Translations under genes and position numbers: made by a program
Source: Rhodococcus sovatensis
GTDB taxonomy: Bacteria; Actinomycetota; Actinomycetes; Mycobacteriales; Mycobacteriaceae
Direction: 5' to 3'
NCBI RefSeq assembly: GCF_037327425.1
Contig: NZ_CP147846.1
Location: forward strand, 2,728,001-2,792,000
DNA: 64,000 nucleotides
Notes under the pieces: generated by a model
The model's database searches: none
The model's input: the letters and a program-made list of their open reading frames with translations, nothing else
Told to the model about the DNA's origin: nothing
Shown here: one piece after another, positions 17,843 through 27,348 of the stretch
Layout: every line of letters begins with the position of its first letter
Numbering within the stretch: the first letter of the stretch is position 1

Positions 17843-19615
17843 TCAGCCCGGCAGCACCGGCGTCGCTTTCACCCCGGCCAGCCCCGATACCTCGCGCCAG
17901 TAGCGATCGCCGGCGGGATCGTTGTTGTTCAGTTGGAATACCGCGCGCGAGTCGGCGACGAACTCCGTGGTGGTAGACGCATCGACCGACAGCACTGGCG
18001 CCGTCAGGTTGCGACTGGGCAGTGCGTCGAGACGAGAACCGTCGGTGGTGACCTGAACGACCGGAACGTCCGTGGCGATGCGAACCACGACGACCGCGTC
18101 TCCTGTGCTCCAGTCGAGCGCCAGGGCGTCGCTACCCAATCCGTTCGCGACGGCTTTCGGGGCGACCAGCGAGTACGTACCGTTGGATTGGCGTACCACT
18201 GTGGCGACATACACAAGCCCGTCGACGATCATCGCTGCTCGGACCCCGTCGCGAGATAGCCGAAGATCGGTGATGCGGGAACCGAGAGCAGTGACGGCGC
18301 CTGCATCCACGGGCAGCACCGAGACCTGACCGTTGGCAGGATCACGGGACGCGCGAATTACGTTGGTACCGTCGATGACTGCCCACGCCGCATTGTCGTC
18401 GACACCCCACGTGGGTCTCGTGATGGACTGACCCTCCGCGACCGGGAATGCCCCGCTGTCGTATCCGCCGATCATCAGCGTCGACGACGGTTCCGGCGCG
18501 GGTCGGCCGGTGTCCGCTACGCCCGCGACGAGCGTTCCGTCGGTGGACAACGCCGCGCTTCGAAGATTCCGAACGGTCCCGAAGTAGCCCGGCACCGGTG
18601 TCGTGCCGCTCTCCTCCACGGACACAAGTCGACCGTCGACCAAGGCGTGCAGGCCGACGTCTGTTTCCGGCGACGCCAGCGGATCGAGCGCCCCGACATC
18701 CGCCGTAGTCCACCCATCCGGTTTGTCGGTATCGATCGGTTGCCCATCCGCAAGCAGCACGTAAGGCCCGGAAATGTCCGCCGAGGCGAGCGTCCACACG
18801 ACCTGCGCAGCAAGAAGTTCGCGATTCTTGGCGTCGACCGCCTGCAGACCGCCGAAATCGATCTTCACGCCACCGGCTCCGATTCCGACCTGAGTGGTTC
18901 GCCCGTCGGCCTTGGTGATCGGCCCTCTGATACCGACATCCCTCGACAGTTCGTTCGACACCGCAGGTGCGAGCGTCGGCTTGGGGCCGTCGATCAGCAG
19001 CTGCACGAGCTGATTGGCCATCTGGTCGGCGCCGCCGCTCACCCACCGAACATCGGGAACCAGCGCAGCACCGAGCGGATCGACGAAGAACAGCGACTTG
19101 CGTTGGTAGGCGCTGAAGAACTGAGATCGATCGACCACCACGCCAGGCGGCAATTCGTCGATCCTCCACTCCCCGTCGACCTGGACCATTCGAATGTTGG
19201 AGTCGACCGTGCCGGCACCCGCCTGGTAGTCGCCACCGGGGGCCAGCAGACCGACGGTGTTCGAGCGCAGCGTGAACTGCGCCTCGGTGTCGGTTCGCGG
19301 ACCGGTCAGCAAATCGATCTTGTCGGCAATGACAGTCTTCGCTCCGTCATCCCATGAACCCGACGCGGCACTGGTCAGAAACTGACGGGCAGCTTGATGA
19401 CGATTGGCCGAACTCGCACTGGCCGTGACGAAGTCACGGAGAAGCAGGTCCGGCTCGCGTCCGGCCGCAGGAGGAGGTGGAGTCGTCGATGCCGCCCCTG
19501 CAGTGAGCGAACCGATCGCCTGCGGACTGGACGACTCAGGAAGGCTGGCACACCCGGTCACCAGCGCAATGACGAGTAGAACACCGATCGAGAAGACACG
19601 GCGCCGAGTCATCAC
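17843..19615 (-). CDS. lpqB: Lipoprotein LpqB
   Basis: This 590-aa secreted lipoprotein has a basic N-terminus, a hydrophobic core and the lipobox VTGC, with lipidated Cys22. GerMN-type sequence lies in the first half (LVQLLIDGPKPTLAPAVSNEL) and a beta-propeller-like C-terminal half follows. LpqB associates with the extracytoplasmic part of MtrB and modulates MtrA activity, affecting cell division and envelope genes. It overlaps the end of mtrB by 4 bp (ATGA), so the three genes form a tight mtrA-mtrB-lpqB operon. Confidence 0.95.
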   Translation of the reverse strand: MMTRRRVFSIGVLLVIALVTGCASLPESSSPQAIGSLTAGAASTTPPPPAAGREPDLLLRDFVTASASSANRHQAARQFLTSAASGSWDDGAKTVIADKIDLLTGPRTDTEAQFTLRSNTVGLLAPGGDYQAGAGTVDSNIRMVQVDGEWRIDELPPGVVVDRSQFFSAYQRKSLFFVDPLGAALVPDVRWVSGGADQMANQLVQLLIDGPKPTLAPAVSNELSRDVGIRGPITKADGRTTQVGIGAGGVKIDFGGLQAVDAKNRELLAAQVVWTLASADISGPYVLLADGQPIDTDKPDGWTTADVGALDPLASPETDVGLHALVDGRLVSVEESGTTPVPGYFGTVRNLRSAALSTDGTLVAGVADTGRPAPEPSSTLMIGGYDSGAFPVAEGQSITRPTWGVDDNAAWAVIDGTNVIRASRDPANGQVSVLPVDAGAVTALGSRITDLRLSRDGVRAAMIVDGLVYVATVVRQSNGTYSLVAPKAVANGLGSDALALDWSTGDAVVVVRIATDVPVVQVTTDGSRLDALPSRNLTAPVLSVDASTTTEFVADSRAVFQLNNNDPAGDRYWREVSGLAGVKATPVLPG

Positions 19616-21384
19616 TGGTCACCCCCGTCGGGCACGTGAACCTTGGCGGAATCGATCGCCTCGGCAGTAGACGACTCGGAGTGAGGCGAGGCACTCGGAG
19701 ACACGACCGCTGCCGAGCCGTCGCTCCGCTCCGACGAGGCTGGCAGCGGCTGACCCTGCGTATACCGTCTAGTGCTCGGTTTCAGCGGCAACGGGCTGCC
19801 GATCACCTTGTGGCCGCGCACCAGAGGCAACGTCAGACGGAAGCATGCGCCTTCCCCTACCGCACCCCACGCCTCCAATTTACCGTCGTGCAGACGCGCA
19901 TCTTCGACGCTGATGGCAAGACCGAGGCCGGTACCGCCCGATCTGCGCACCCTCGACGGGTCCGAACGCCAGAAACGATTGAACACAAGCTTCTCTTCAC
20001 CTGGCCGAAGGCCGATGCCCTGGTCGCGGACGACGAATGCGGCCGCATCCGCGTTGGCACGAAGCCTGAGTAGCACGGGTCGTCCTTCGCCGTGATCGAG
20101 GGCATTCGCCAGAAGATTCCGGAGAATCCGCTCGACCCGTCGCGGGTCGACCTCGGCGACGACCGCGTGATCCGGCATGTCGACGATCACTTCCGTCGCA
20201 CTCTCCCGCGCAAGATGTCGAACCGTCGACACTGCGGCCCGCGCGCACATTCTCAGGTCGAGCTGTTCCGCGGCCAGCTCAGCGACGCCGGCATCGTGCC
20301 GACTGATCTCCAGGAGATCGCCCAGAAGCGTCTCGAACCTGTCGAGCTCGTTGACCAACAGCTCGGAGGACCGTTTCAGCGCCGGGTCGAGATCAGCACT
20401 GCCGTCGTGAATGAGGTCCGCAGCCATCCGCACCGTCGTCAACGGTGTTCGAAGCTCGTGGCTGACGTCAGAGGTGAACCTGCGCTGCAGACTGCCGAAT
20501 TCCTCCAGTTGCGTGATCTGTTTCGACAGACTCTCGGCCATCTCGTTGAACGACATGGCCAACCTCGCCATGTCGTCCTCGCCTCGGACGGGCATCCGTT
20601 CTTTCAGCCGCCCGTCCGCGAACCGCACCGCGATGCGCGATGCCGAACGGATCGGCAGAACGACCTGGCGTGCCACGAGCATCGAGATGGCGGCCAACAG
20701 GACCAGCAACACCGCGGCGCCGATCAACAGGGTTCCGCGCACCAGCGACAACGTTCGTTCCTCGCTGCCGAGTGGAAACACGAGGTACAACTCCAGATCG
20801 GCGACATCCGAGGCCGTCGGAGTTCCGAAAATGATCGCAGGGCCGGTGTAGTCACCCTGCTCAGCATCGGTCACCGTGGCGTATTGCCAGCTGATCAAGC
20901 CTTCTTGCACGAAATTTCGAAGACTGTCGGGGATCTGACCCGCCGGGCCGATCGACGAGTCGGCCCGAACGTTGTCTCCCTTCACGATCAGCACCGGGTC
21001 GAACGTACCTGCCGAACCAGAAGTCTGACCGGCGTCGACATCGCGGCTGGTCAGCTGCGCGCGCGCACGTTCGAGCCTCGCGTTGAGGCCGGTCGTCTCC
21101 TCGGCCCCTGCCAGCGCGCCTTCGACGGTGGTCCGCGAGCGTTCGAGCTCTTCCGTGGCCGCGGTGATCTTGGCCTCGAGCAACCGGTCGGTGATCTGAC
21201 CGGTCAGCACGGCTCCGAGAATTATGATGACGACCAGCGAAAGCGTCAGTGTCGACACGACGACTCTGAGCTGTAGAGATCTACGCCAGGCGTGGCCTAC
21301 GGAAGTACCGAGGGCCCTGAACCAGCGCAGGAGCGGCGTGAACGTTCCATTGATTCGACGCCGCGATCGGTTGAACCAGATCAC
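19612..21384 (-). CDS. mtrB: Sensor histidine kinase MtrB
   Basis: This 590-aa membrane kinase has TM1 at about 41-62, an extracytoplasmic domain at about 65-213, TM2 at about 216-238 and a HAMP region (240-290). The H-box FTSDVSHELRTPLTTVRM has His309, followed by an ATPase with LLANALDHG, DQGIGLRPGEE and GGTGLGLAIS. It phosphorylates MtrA to control cell-wall hydrolase and division genes. The GTG at 21384 overlaps the mtrA stop by 4 bp (GTGA). The open frame runs 161 codons further upstream, but that part only reads mtrA in another frame. The C-terminal tail is Ser/Pro-rich and probably disordered. Confidence 0.96.
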   Translation of the reverse strand: MIWFNRSRRRINGTFTPLLRWFRALGTSVGHAWRRSLQLRVVVSTLTLSLVVIIILGAVLTGQITDRLLEAKITAATEELERSRTTVEGALAGAEETTGLNARLERARAQLTSRDVDAGQTSGSAGTFDPVLIVKGDNVRADSSIGPAGQIPDSLRNFVQEGLISWQYATVTDAEQGDYTGPAIIFGTPTASDVADLELYLVFPLGSEERTLSLVRGTLLIGAAVLLVLLAAISMLVARQVVLPIRSASRIAVRFADGRLKERMPVRGEDDMARLAMSFNEMAESLSKQITQLEEFGSLQRRFTSDVSHELRTPLTTVRMAADLIHDGSADLDPALKRSSELLVNELDRFETLLGDLLEISRHDAGVAELAAEQLDLRMCARAAVSTVRHLARESATEVIVDMPDHAVVAEVDPRRVERILRNLLANALDHGEGRPVLLRLRANADAAAFVVRDQGIGLRPGEEKLVFNRFWRSDPSRVRRSGGTGLGLAISVEDARLHDGKLEAWGAVGEGACFRLTLPLVRGHKVIGSPLPLKPSTRRYTQGQPLPASSERSDGSAAVVSPSASPHSESSTAEAIDSAKVHVPDGGDQ

Positions 21385-22058
21385 GGTGGTCCGGCCTTGT
21401 AGCCGACCCCCCTCACGGTCAACACCACCTCGGGATTCTCCGGGTCTTTCTCCACCTTCGCGCGAAGCCTCTGTACGTGAACGTTCACCAGTCGCGTGTC
21501 GGCGGCATGGCGGTAGCCCCACACCTGCTCGAGCAACACCTCGCGGGTGAACACCTGACGAGGCTTGCGCGCAAGTGCGACAAGGAGATCGAATTCCAAG
21601 GGCGTCAAGGACACCAACTCGTCGCCGCGACTGACCTTGTGAGCCGGCACATCGATGATGATATCGGCTATCGACAGCAGTTCGGCAGGCTCGTCCTCGG
21701 TACGACGCAGACGGGCGCGCACGCGGGCGACGAGTTCCTTCGGCTTGAACGGTTTCATGATGTAGTCGTCGGCACCGGACTCGAGACCGAGGACCACGTC
21801 GACGGTGTCGGTCTTCGCCGTCAACATGACGATCGGTACGCCGGAATCCGCGCGTAGTACGCGACACACATCGATACCGTTCATACCGGGGAGCATGAGG
21901 TCGAGCAGAACGAGATCGGGTCGGTTCTCGCGGACTGCGGCCAGAGCCTGCGTACCGTCTCCGACCACGAACGGTTCGAAACCCTCGCCGCGAAGGACGA
22001 TGGTCAACATTTCGGCTAGAGCCGAATCGTCGTCGACTACAAGAATCCGAGGCTTCAT
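21381..22058 (-). CDS. mtrA: Response regulator MtrA
   Basis: This 225-aa OmpR-type regulator has a receiver domain with the acidic pocket VVDDD, phospho-acceptor Asp53 (LLDLMLPGMNG) and KPFKPKEL. A winged-helix DNA-binding domain (about 130-225) contains SLTPLEFDLLVALARKPRQV and DTRLVNVHVQRLRAKVE. MtrA is an essential regulator of division and peptidoglycan remodelling in mycobacteria. It is the first gene of the mtrA-mtrB-lpqB operon and follows tmk by only 4 bp, so transcription may extend from sahH-tmk. Confidence 0.97.
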   Translation of the reverse strand: MKPRILVVDDDSALAEMLTIVLRGEGFEPFVVGDGTQALAAVRENRPDLVLLDLMLPGMNGIDVCRVLRADSGVPIVMLTAKTDTVDVVLGLESGADDYIMKPFKPKELVARVRARLRRTEDEPAELLSIADIIIDVPAHKVSRGDELVSLTPLEFDLLVALARKPRQVFTREVLLEQVWGYRHAADTRLVNVHVQRLRAKVEKDPENPEVVLTVRGVGYKAGPP

Positions 22059-22062
22059 GGTT

Positions 22063-22728
22063 CTATGTTGTCACTTTCCCGGCGTCAGGTGGCTGATTGA
22101 ACACGTCGGCGGCGAGTCGATCCGGATCCACGTCCGCCTGAACGATGCGCCACGGCGAAACCCAGTTCGCTGACGCGAGTTGTCCGTACACAGCCGAGGT
22201 CCGGCTCTGCAGGGAGCCGTCGCGTTCGTAGACATCCCGTATTCGGGATGTATCGGCGACCTCACGCGAGGCCGCGCGCTCGGCGGCAAGCTCCACTGGC
22301 ACGTCGAGCAGAATCTGCACATCGGGAACCGGCACGCCGAACCTGTCGAATTCGAGAGCCTTGATCCACTCGACCGCCTCGCCGTCGGCGGACTGCTCCA
22401 GGCGCGCGGCAGTGTAGGCCGCGTTCGAGGCCACATAGCGATCCAGAAGCACAATATCGTTGCGCGAGAGCATCTTTCGAATATCCCGGGCCGCATCCCT
22501 ACGGTCGAGCGCGAACAGTAACGCCATCGCATGCACACTGCCCGCGGTGTCTCCGTGCTCCCCGCGCAACGCCTCGGCGGCCAGGTCCGCATGGACCGAC
22601 TGGTCGTACCTCGGAAATCCGACGCGTACCACCTCGATGTCGTCGCGTTCCCACGCCGAGACGAGCCGACGGGCGAGCGTGTTCTTGCCCGCGCCGTCGA
22701 CCCCCTCGATGACTATCAGAGTGCCCAC
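22063..22728 (-). CDS. tmk: Thymidylate kinase
   Basis: This 221-aa P-loop kinase converts dTMP to dTDP. The Walker A sequence is EGVDGAGKNTLARRL; Asn after Lys replaces the more common Ser/Thr-Thr pair, as in mycobacterial Tmk. The LLDRYVASNAAY segment supplies the DR(Y/W) motif. The start is put at the GTG at 22728, which opens the first beta strand and gives a length near the 214 aa of Rv3247c. It lies 19 bp after sahH, and mtrA follows closely. Confidence 0.93.
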   Translation of the reverse strand: MGTLIVIEGVDGAGKNTLARRLVSAWERDDIEVVRVGFPRYDQSVHADLAAEALRGEHGDTAGSVHAMALLFALDRRDAARDIRKMLSRNDIVLLDRYVASNAAYTAARLEQSADGEAVEWIKALEFDRFGVPVPDVQILLDVPVELAAERAASREVADTSRIRDVYERDGSLQSRTSAVYGQLASANWVSPWRIVQADVDPDRLAADVFNQPPDAGKVTT

Positions 22729-22747
22729 TGCGGCTGCCTGCGCCGGA

Positions 22748-24250
22748 TCAGTAGCGGTAGTGCTCGGGCTTGTACGGGCCCTCGACGTCGACACCGATGT
22801 ACTCGGCCTGCTGCTTGGTGAGCTTGGTGATGGTTCCACCGAGGGCCTCGACGTGAATGCGCGCGACCTTCTCGTCGAGGTGCTTCGGAAGTCGGTACAC
22901 CTCGTTGTCGTACTCGTCCGGCTTGGTCCACAGTTCGATCTGCGCGATGACCTGGTTGGAGAAGCTGTTGCTCATGACGAACGACGGATGCCCGGTGGCG
23001 TTGCCCAGGTTGAGGAGACGGCCTTCCGACAGCACGATGATCGAGTGACCGTCGGGGAATTGGAATTCGTCGACCTGGGGCTTGATGTTGATTCGCGTGA
23101 CGTCCTTGGCCTTCTCCAGTCCGGCCATGTCGATCTCGTTGTCGAAGTGACCGATGTTGCCGAGGATCGCCTGGTGCTTCATCCGCTTCATGTGATCGAA
23201 GGTGATGATTCCGAGGTTGCCGGTGGAGGTGATGACGATGTCGGCCTTGTCGATGTACTCCTCGACGGTCCGTACGTCGAAGCCGTCCATGAGCGCCTGC
23301 AGCGCGTTGATCGGATCCGCCTCGGTGACCGTGACGCGTGCGCCCTGACCCTTCAGTGCCTCGGCGCACCCCTTGCCGACGTCACCGTATCCACAGACGA
23401 GAACAGCCTTGCCGCCGATCAACACGTCGGTGCCGCGGTTGATGCCGTCGATCAGCGAATGCCGAGTGCCGTACTTGTTGTCGAACTTGCTCTTGGTGAC
23501 CGAATCGTTGACGTTGATGGCCGGGAACGTGAGTTCACCTGCTGCAGCGAATTGGTACAGACGCAGGACACCGGTCGTGGTCTCCTCGGTGACGCCCTTG
23601 ACCGACGCGGCGATCTCGGTCCACTTGGACTTCGACTCCTCCAGCGAGCGACGTAGCAGGCCGAGGAACACCTTGTACTCGTCCGAGTCGTGATCGTCGT
23701 CGGTCGGCGGTACGACGCCTGCCTTCTCGAACTGCGCGCCGCGCAATACCAGCATCGTGGCGTCGCCACCGTCGTCGAGGATCATGTTCGTCGGCTGATC
23801 TGGCCACGTGAGCATCTGCTCGGCCGCCCACCAGTACTCCTCGAGGGTTTCACCCTTCCACGCGAAGACCGGTACGCCCTTGGGCTCGTCCTCGGTTCCG
23901 TGCGGGCCGACGACGACTGCCGCAGCCGCATGATCCTGGGTGGAGAAAATGTTGCACGACGCCCATCGGACCTCGGCGCCGAGCGCAACGAGGGTCTCGA
24001 TGAGGACAGCGGTCTGAACTGTCATGTGAAGCGAACCGGAGACGCGAGCACCCTTGAGAGGCAGGACTTCTGCGTATTCACGACGAAGTGCGATCAGCCC
24101 CGGCATCTCGTGCTCGGCGAGGCGAATCTCCTTACGACCGAACTCTGCGAGCGACAGATCTGCGACCTTGAAGTCGATTCCACCCCGATTGTCTGCGGTG
24201 AGTGCCGATCCTGTTGCCGAACGATCGTCCGGCGATACTGAGGTCGTCAT
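22748..24250 (-). CDS. sahH: Adenosylhomocysteinase (SAH hydrolase)
   Basis: This 500-aa enzyme splits S-adenosylhomocysteine to adenosine and homocysteine, clearing the product of methyltransferases. The segments MPGLIALRREYAEVLPLKGA, GAEVRWASCNIFSTQDHAAAA, the NAD-binding GYGDVGKGCAEALKGQGA and the C-terminal VEGPYKPEHYRY are diagnostic. The ATG at 24250 has GGAGAGGCAAG directly before it. In mycobacteria a TetR regulator and rubredoxins precede it; here alkB is the next gene upstream, 67 bp away on the same strand. Confidence 0.97.
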   Translation of the reverse strand: MTTSVSPDDRSATGSALTADNRGGIDFKVADLSLAEFGRKEIRLAEHEMPGLIALRREYAEVLPLKGARVSGSLHMTVQTAVLIETLVALGAEVRWASCNIFSTQDHAAAAVVVGPHGTEDEPKGVPVFAWKGETLEEYWWAAEQMLTWPDQPTNMILDDGGDATMLVLRGAQFEKAGVVPPTDDDHDSDEYKVFLGLLRRSLEESKSKWTEIAASVKGVTEETTTGVLRLYQFAAAGELTFPAINVNDSVTKSKFDNKYGTRHSLIDGINRGTDVLIGGKAVLVCGYGDVGKGCAEALKGQGARVTVTEADPINALQALMDGFDVRTVEEYIDKADIVITSTGNLGIITFDHMKRMKHQAILGNIGHFDNEIDMAGLEKAKDVTRINIKPQVDEFQFPDGHSIIVLSEGRLLNLGNATGHPSFVMSNSFSNQVIAQIELWTKPDEYDNEVYRLPKHLDEKVARIHVEALGGTITKLTKQQAEYIGVDVEGPYKPEHYRY

Positions 24251-24317
24251 CTTGCCTCTCCTGTTGTGCGTCCAATTCCTGCACCAGGCTATCGGGTCGC
24301 TACGGATCAGCTCCGGG

Positions 24318-25619
24318 CTACCTGTCCGCGCGCTCGAATTCTCGTCTCGCGCTCCCGGATGATGTCCGAGAGGTCCCGTGTGCAGGACCGTACTTCGCGA
24401 GGACGTGTCGACGCCGCCGAGGCAAGATGTTGGCACGGGAAATGTCGCCGTCGTAGTGCGCAAGAACTCGGTGGTCCATCACGCGTCGCCACAGCAGAGG
24501 AACGGCAGCAACCAACACCATCGACGCGTACCCCGCCGGAAGCTGCGGTGCTTCGTCGCAGCTGCGGAGCGTCTGATAGCGCTTGCCTGGGTTGGCATGG
24601 TGATCGCTGTGCCGCTGCAGATGATAGAGAAATATGTTGGTGCACAACCTGTCGCTGTTCCAGCTGTGTCGCGGGGAGCATTTCACGAAGCGCCCGCGCT
24701 CGTTTTTCTCACGGAGCAATCCATAGTGCTCGATGTAGTTGACCGTCTCGAGCAACAGGACGCCCACGATTGCTTGCAGGACCAAGTAGGGCAGAATCGC
24801 GGGGCCGAACACCAGCGCCAAGCTGCCGAACAGCAGCGCACTCATCGCCCAGGCATGCAACAGATTATTGCGGATGCTCCACCACCGGACGCCGCGGCGG
24901 TCGAGCCGTTGAATCTCCAGCCCCCATGCCGACCGAAGTCCGCCGAACACACTCCGAGGTAGGAACATCCACAGGTTTTCGCCTATCCGAGCACTGGCAG
25001 GGTCGTCCGGCGTTGCCACACGAACGTGGTGTCCCCTGTTGTGCTCGACGAAGAAGTGCCCGTACATGGTCTGCGTCAACGCGATCTTCGCCAGCCAGCG
25101 CTCGTGTTCCTCGATTCGATGCCCGAGCTCGTGGGCAGCATTGATTCCGGTTCCTGCCACCAGACCGATCGTGACAGCGAGGCCGATCTTGTCGACCACG
25201 GTCAAACCGCCGAACGCCCACATCCAACATGCAACCAGCAGGGTCACGAACTGCACGGGAAGGAAAAGATACGTGCACCACCGGTAGAAACGATCTTCCT
25301 GCATTTCTTCGACGTCCGCGTCGGACGGGTTGTCCCCGTCTTCGCCTGCCAGCAGGTCGATGAGCGGAATGACCATGAAGAAGACCATGACGCCGCTCCA
25401 CCAGAAAATCGGCATTCCCGTCCACATGACCAGCTGCGAGGGAAGCAGCGCGGATGCCGGCGCCAACAAACCGAGAAGCCACAGCGGCCGCTTGCCGGAT
25501 CGCTTCCGTCCCCGCACACGGGTCGAACCGATCGTAGGTTGCACGGCGGCCGCGTCCCCCGACACGCCACCACCGGAGTGCTTGTCCGCCGCTGCGGACA
25601 CGCGTCCGGCGCATTTCAT
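24318..25619 (-). CDS. alkB: Alkane 1-monooxygenase AlkB
   Basis: This 433-aa integral-membrane di-iron hydroxylase inserts oxygen at the terminal carbon of medium-chain alkanes. It has all signature His motifs: HELGH (163-167), EHNRGHH (192-198), NYIEHYG (294-300) and LQRHSDHH (334-341). Four or more hydrophobic stretches lie between about 47 and 290. AlkB needs rubredoxin and rubredoxin reductase; neither follows here and there is no fused C-terminal rubredoxin. ATG 25619 is taken as the start, with AAGGGG 10 nt upstream. Upstream AGAAC (25639) and GTTCT (25653) could form a weak operator. Confidence 0.94.
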   Translation of the reverse strand: MKCAGRVSAAADKHSGGGVSGDAAAVQPTIGSTRVRGRKRSGKRPLWLLGLLAPASALLPSQLVMWTGMPIFWWSGVMVFFMVIPLIDLLAGEDGDNPSDADVEEMQEDRFYRWCTYLFLPVQFVTLLVACWMWAFGGLTVVDKIGLAVTIGLVAGTGINAAHELGHRIEEHERWLAKIALTQTMYGHFFVEHNRGHHVRVATPDDPASARIGENLWMFLPRSVFGGLRSAWGLEIQRLDRRGVRWWSIRNNLLHAWAMSALLFGSLALVFGPAILPYLVLQAIVGVLLLETVNYIEHYGLLREKNERGRFVKCSPRHSWNSDRLCTNIFLYHLQRHSDHHANPGKRYQTLRSCDEAPQLPAGYASMVLVAAVPLLWRRVMDHRVLAHYDGDISRANILPRRRRHVLAKYGPAHGTSRTSSGSARREFERADR

Positions 25620-25707
25620 CGAAAACCATCCCCTTAAAAGAACTCGAGGTTTGTTCTCGAAGAGTACAACAGGCCCCCGTCGAGCAACAGCGCTACGAAT
25701 CGGGGCG

Positions 25708-27213
25708 CTACTCGCGGGTAGTCGATTTATCCCGCTCGAGCAGCAACTTTTCGACATTCCGCTTGCTGTAGACGAAGTACACGAGCACGCCGATGGCCAT
25801 CCAGGCGATGAACCGAAGCCACGTCTCGACCGACAGGTTCACCATCAGCCACAAGCAGGACACGACGGCGAGGACAGGAATAAGGGGCATCAACGGAACC
25901 TTGAAACCACGCGGCAGACCCGGCCTGGTCTTTCGCAACACGACCACCCCGATCGACACGAGCACGAAGGCGAACAGCGTGCCGATGTTCACCATCTCCT
26001 CGAGCAGTCCGATTGGGAAGAAGGCTGCAAGCGCAGCGACGACGACGCCCACGATCAGCGTGATCCGAACCGGGGTTCCGCGCTTACCCGTGTGCGCGAG
26101 GCTACGCGGCATGAGGCCGTCCCTGGACATCGCGAACAGCACCCGCGTCTGGCCGAGCATCAAGACCATCACCACCGTGGTCAGACCCGCGAGCGCGCCG
26201 AAGGAAATGACGTTCTTCGCCCAAGTGAGACCATTGAGTTCGAACGCTGTCGCCAACGTCGAACTATCACCTCCGAGCTCGGTGTAGTTGACCATTCCGG
26301 TCAAGACCAGCGTCACGGCGACGTACAGAACCGTCACGATGGCAAGTGAACCCAGAATCCCCCGAGGAAGCGCCTTCTGCGGCTCCTTGGCCTCCTCGGC
26401 AGTGGTCGCGACGACGTCGAATCCGATGAACGCGAAGAACACCAGGCTCGCGGCTGCCAGTAGGCCGTACCAGCCGAATGTGCTGCCGCCCGCACCGGTG
26501 AAGAACGAGAAGAGCGACTGGTGGATGCCTTCCCCGGTCGACCCTTCCTGAGCAGAAGGGATATATGGGGTGTAGTTCTCGGCCTTGATGTAGAAGGCAC
26601 CGACCACGACGACGAGCAACACCACTGCCACCTTGATCGCAGTGATCACGAGCGAGACACGGGACGACAGTTTGGTGCCGCTGGCCAACAACACGGTGAT
26701 GATCACGACGATGAGGAACGCTCCCCAGTCGACATCGATGGATCCGATCGTCACGACCGGCGACGACGCGCCGAGGACCTCACCGAGATAGAGCGACCAG
26801 CCCTTCGCGACGACGGACGCTGCGAGAGCGAACTCGAGAACGAGGTCCCAGCCGATGATCCAGGCGATGAACTCGCCGAACGTGGCGTAGGAGAACGTGT
26901 ACGCGCTTCCCGCGACAGGAACCGTAGATGCGAACTCCGCGTAGCACAGCGCAGCAAGACCGCAGGCGACCGCAGCAAGCACGAATGCCAGGGACACCGA
27001 GGGTCCGGCGACGTTTCCGGCGGTCCTGGCCGTCAGAGTGAAGATTCCCGCACCGATGACCACAGCAACACCGAACACTGTCAGATCCCAAGAGGTGAGT
27101 TCCTTGCGGAGTTTGGTATCGGGATCATCGGTGTCGCGGATCGACTGTTCGACCGATTTGGTTCGGAAGATCCCGGTCCTGGGAGCGGCCTTCGACGAGC
27201 GCTCGTGTTCCAT
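25708..27213 (-). CDS. APC-family amino-acid permease
   Basis: This permease of about 501 aa has around 12 membrane segments, beginning with LTVFGVAVVIGAGIFTLTA, the unwound-helix GAGIF motif of amino acid-polyamine-organocation transporters. Further supporting parts are CYAEFASTVPVAGSAYTF and FIAWIIGWDLVLEF. It is of the cationic amino-acid transporter type (Rv3253-like); the substrate cannot be read from sequence. The ATG at 27213 with AGAGGGAA upstream precedes a hydrophilic N-tail of about 40 residues. It lies upstream of alkB on the same strand with an 88-bp gap. Confidence 0.9.
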   Translation of the reverse strand: MEHERSSKAAPRTGIFRTKSVEQSIRDTDDPDTKLRKELTSWDLTVFGVAVVIGAGIFTLTARTAGNVAGPSVSLAFVLAAVACGLAALCYAEFASTVPVAGSAYTFSYATFGEFIAWIIGWDLVLEFALAASVVAKGWSLYLGEVLGASSPVVTIGSIDVDWGAFLIVVIITVLLASGTKLSSRVSLVITAIKVAVVLLVVVVGAFYIKAENYTPYIPSAQEGSTGEGIHQSLFSFFTGAGGSTFGWYGLLAAASLVFFAFIGFDVVATTAEEAKEPQKALPRGILGSLAIVTVLYVAVTLVLTGMVNYTELGGDSSTLATAFELNGLTWAKNVISFGALAGLTTVVMVLMLGQTRVLFAMSRDGLMPRSLAHTGKRGTPVRITLIVGVVVAALAAFFPIGLLEEMVNIGTLFAFVLVSIGVVVLRKTRPGLPRGFKVPLMPLIPVLAVVSCLWLMVNLSVETWLRFIAWMAIGVLVYFVYSKRNVEKLLLERDKSTTRE

Positions 27214-27348
27214 CGTTGTTGTTCCCTCTGTTCGACTCAATCGTGCTCGAGTGGGCCGCACCACAGTACGCGCCCAGTTCACTCGAACCCCTTTGGTAAC
27301 ACAGTAAGCCGCGACTATGCGGTGCGTAGGAACTTGGCGAAACGCGAC

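Noticed and set aside
19612..21867. A 751-residue version of MtrB reaching back across mtrA
   Set aside because: The first 161 residues are mtrA read in another frame, Arg-rich and unlike any sensor domain. The GTG overlapping the mtrA stop gives the expected 590 aa.
24250..24318. SAH riboswitch before sahH
   Set aside because: Only 67 bp separate alkB and sahH, and they hold a simple ribosome-binding site without a recognisable riboswitch fold. Actinobacterial sahH genes are generally not known for it.
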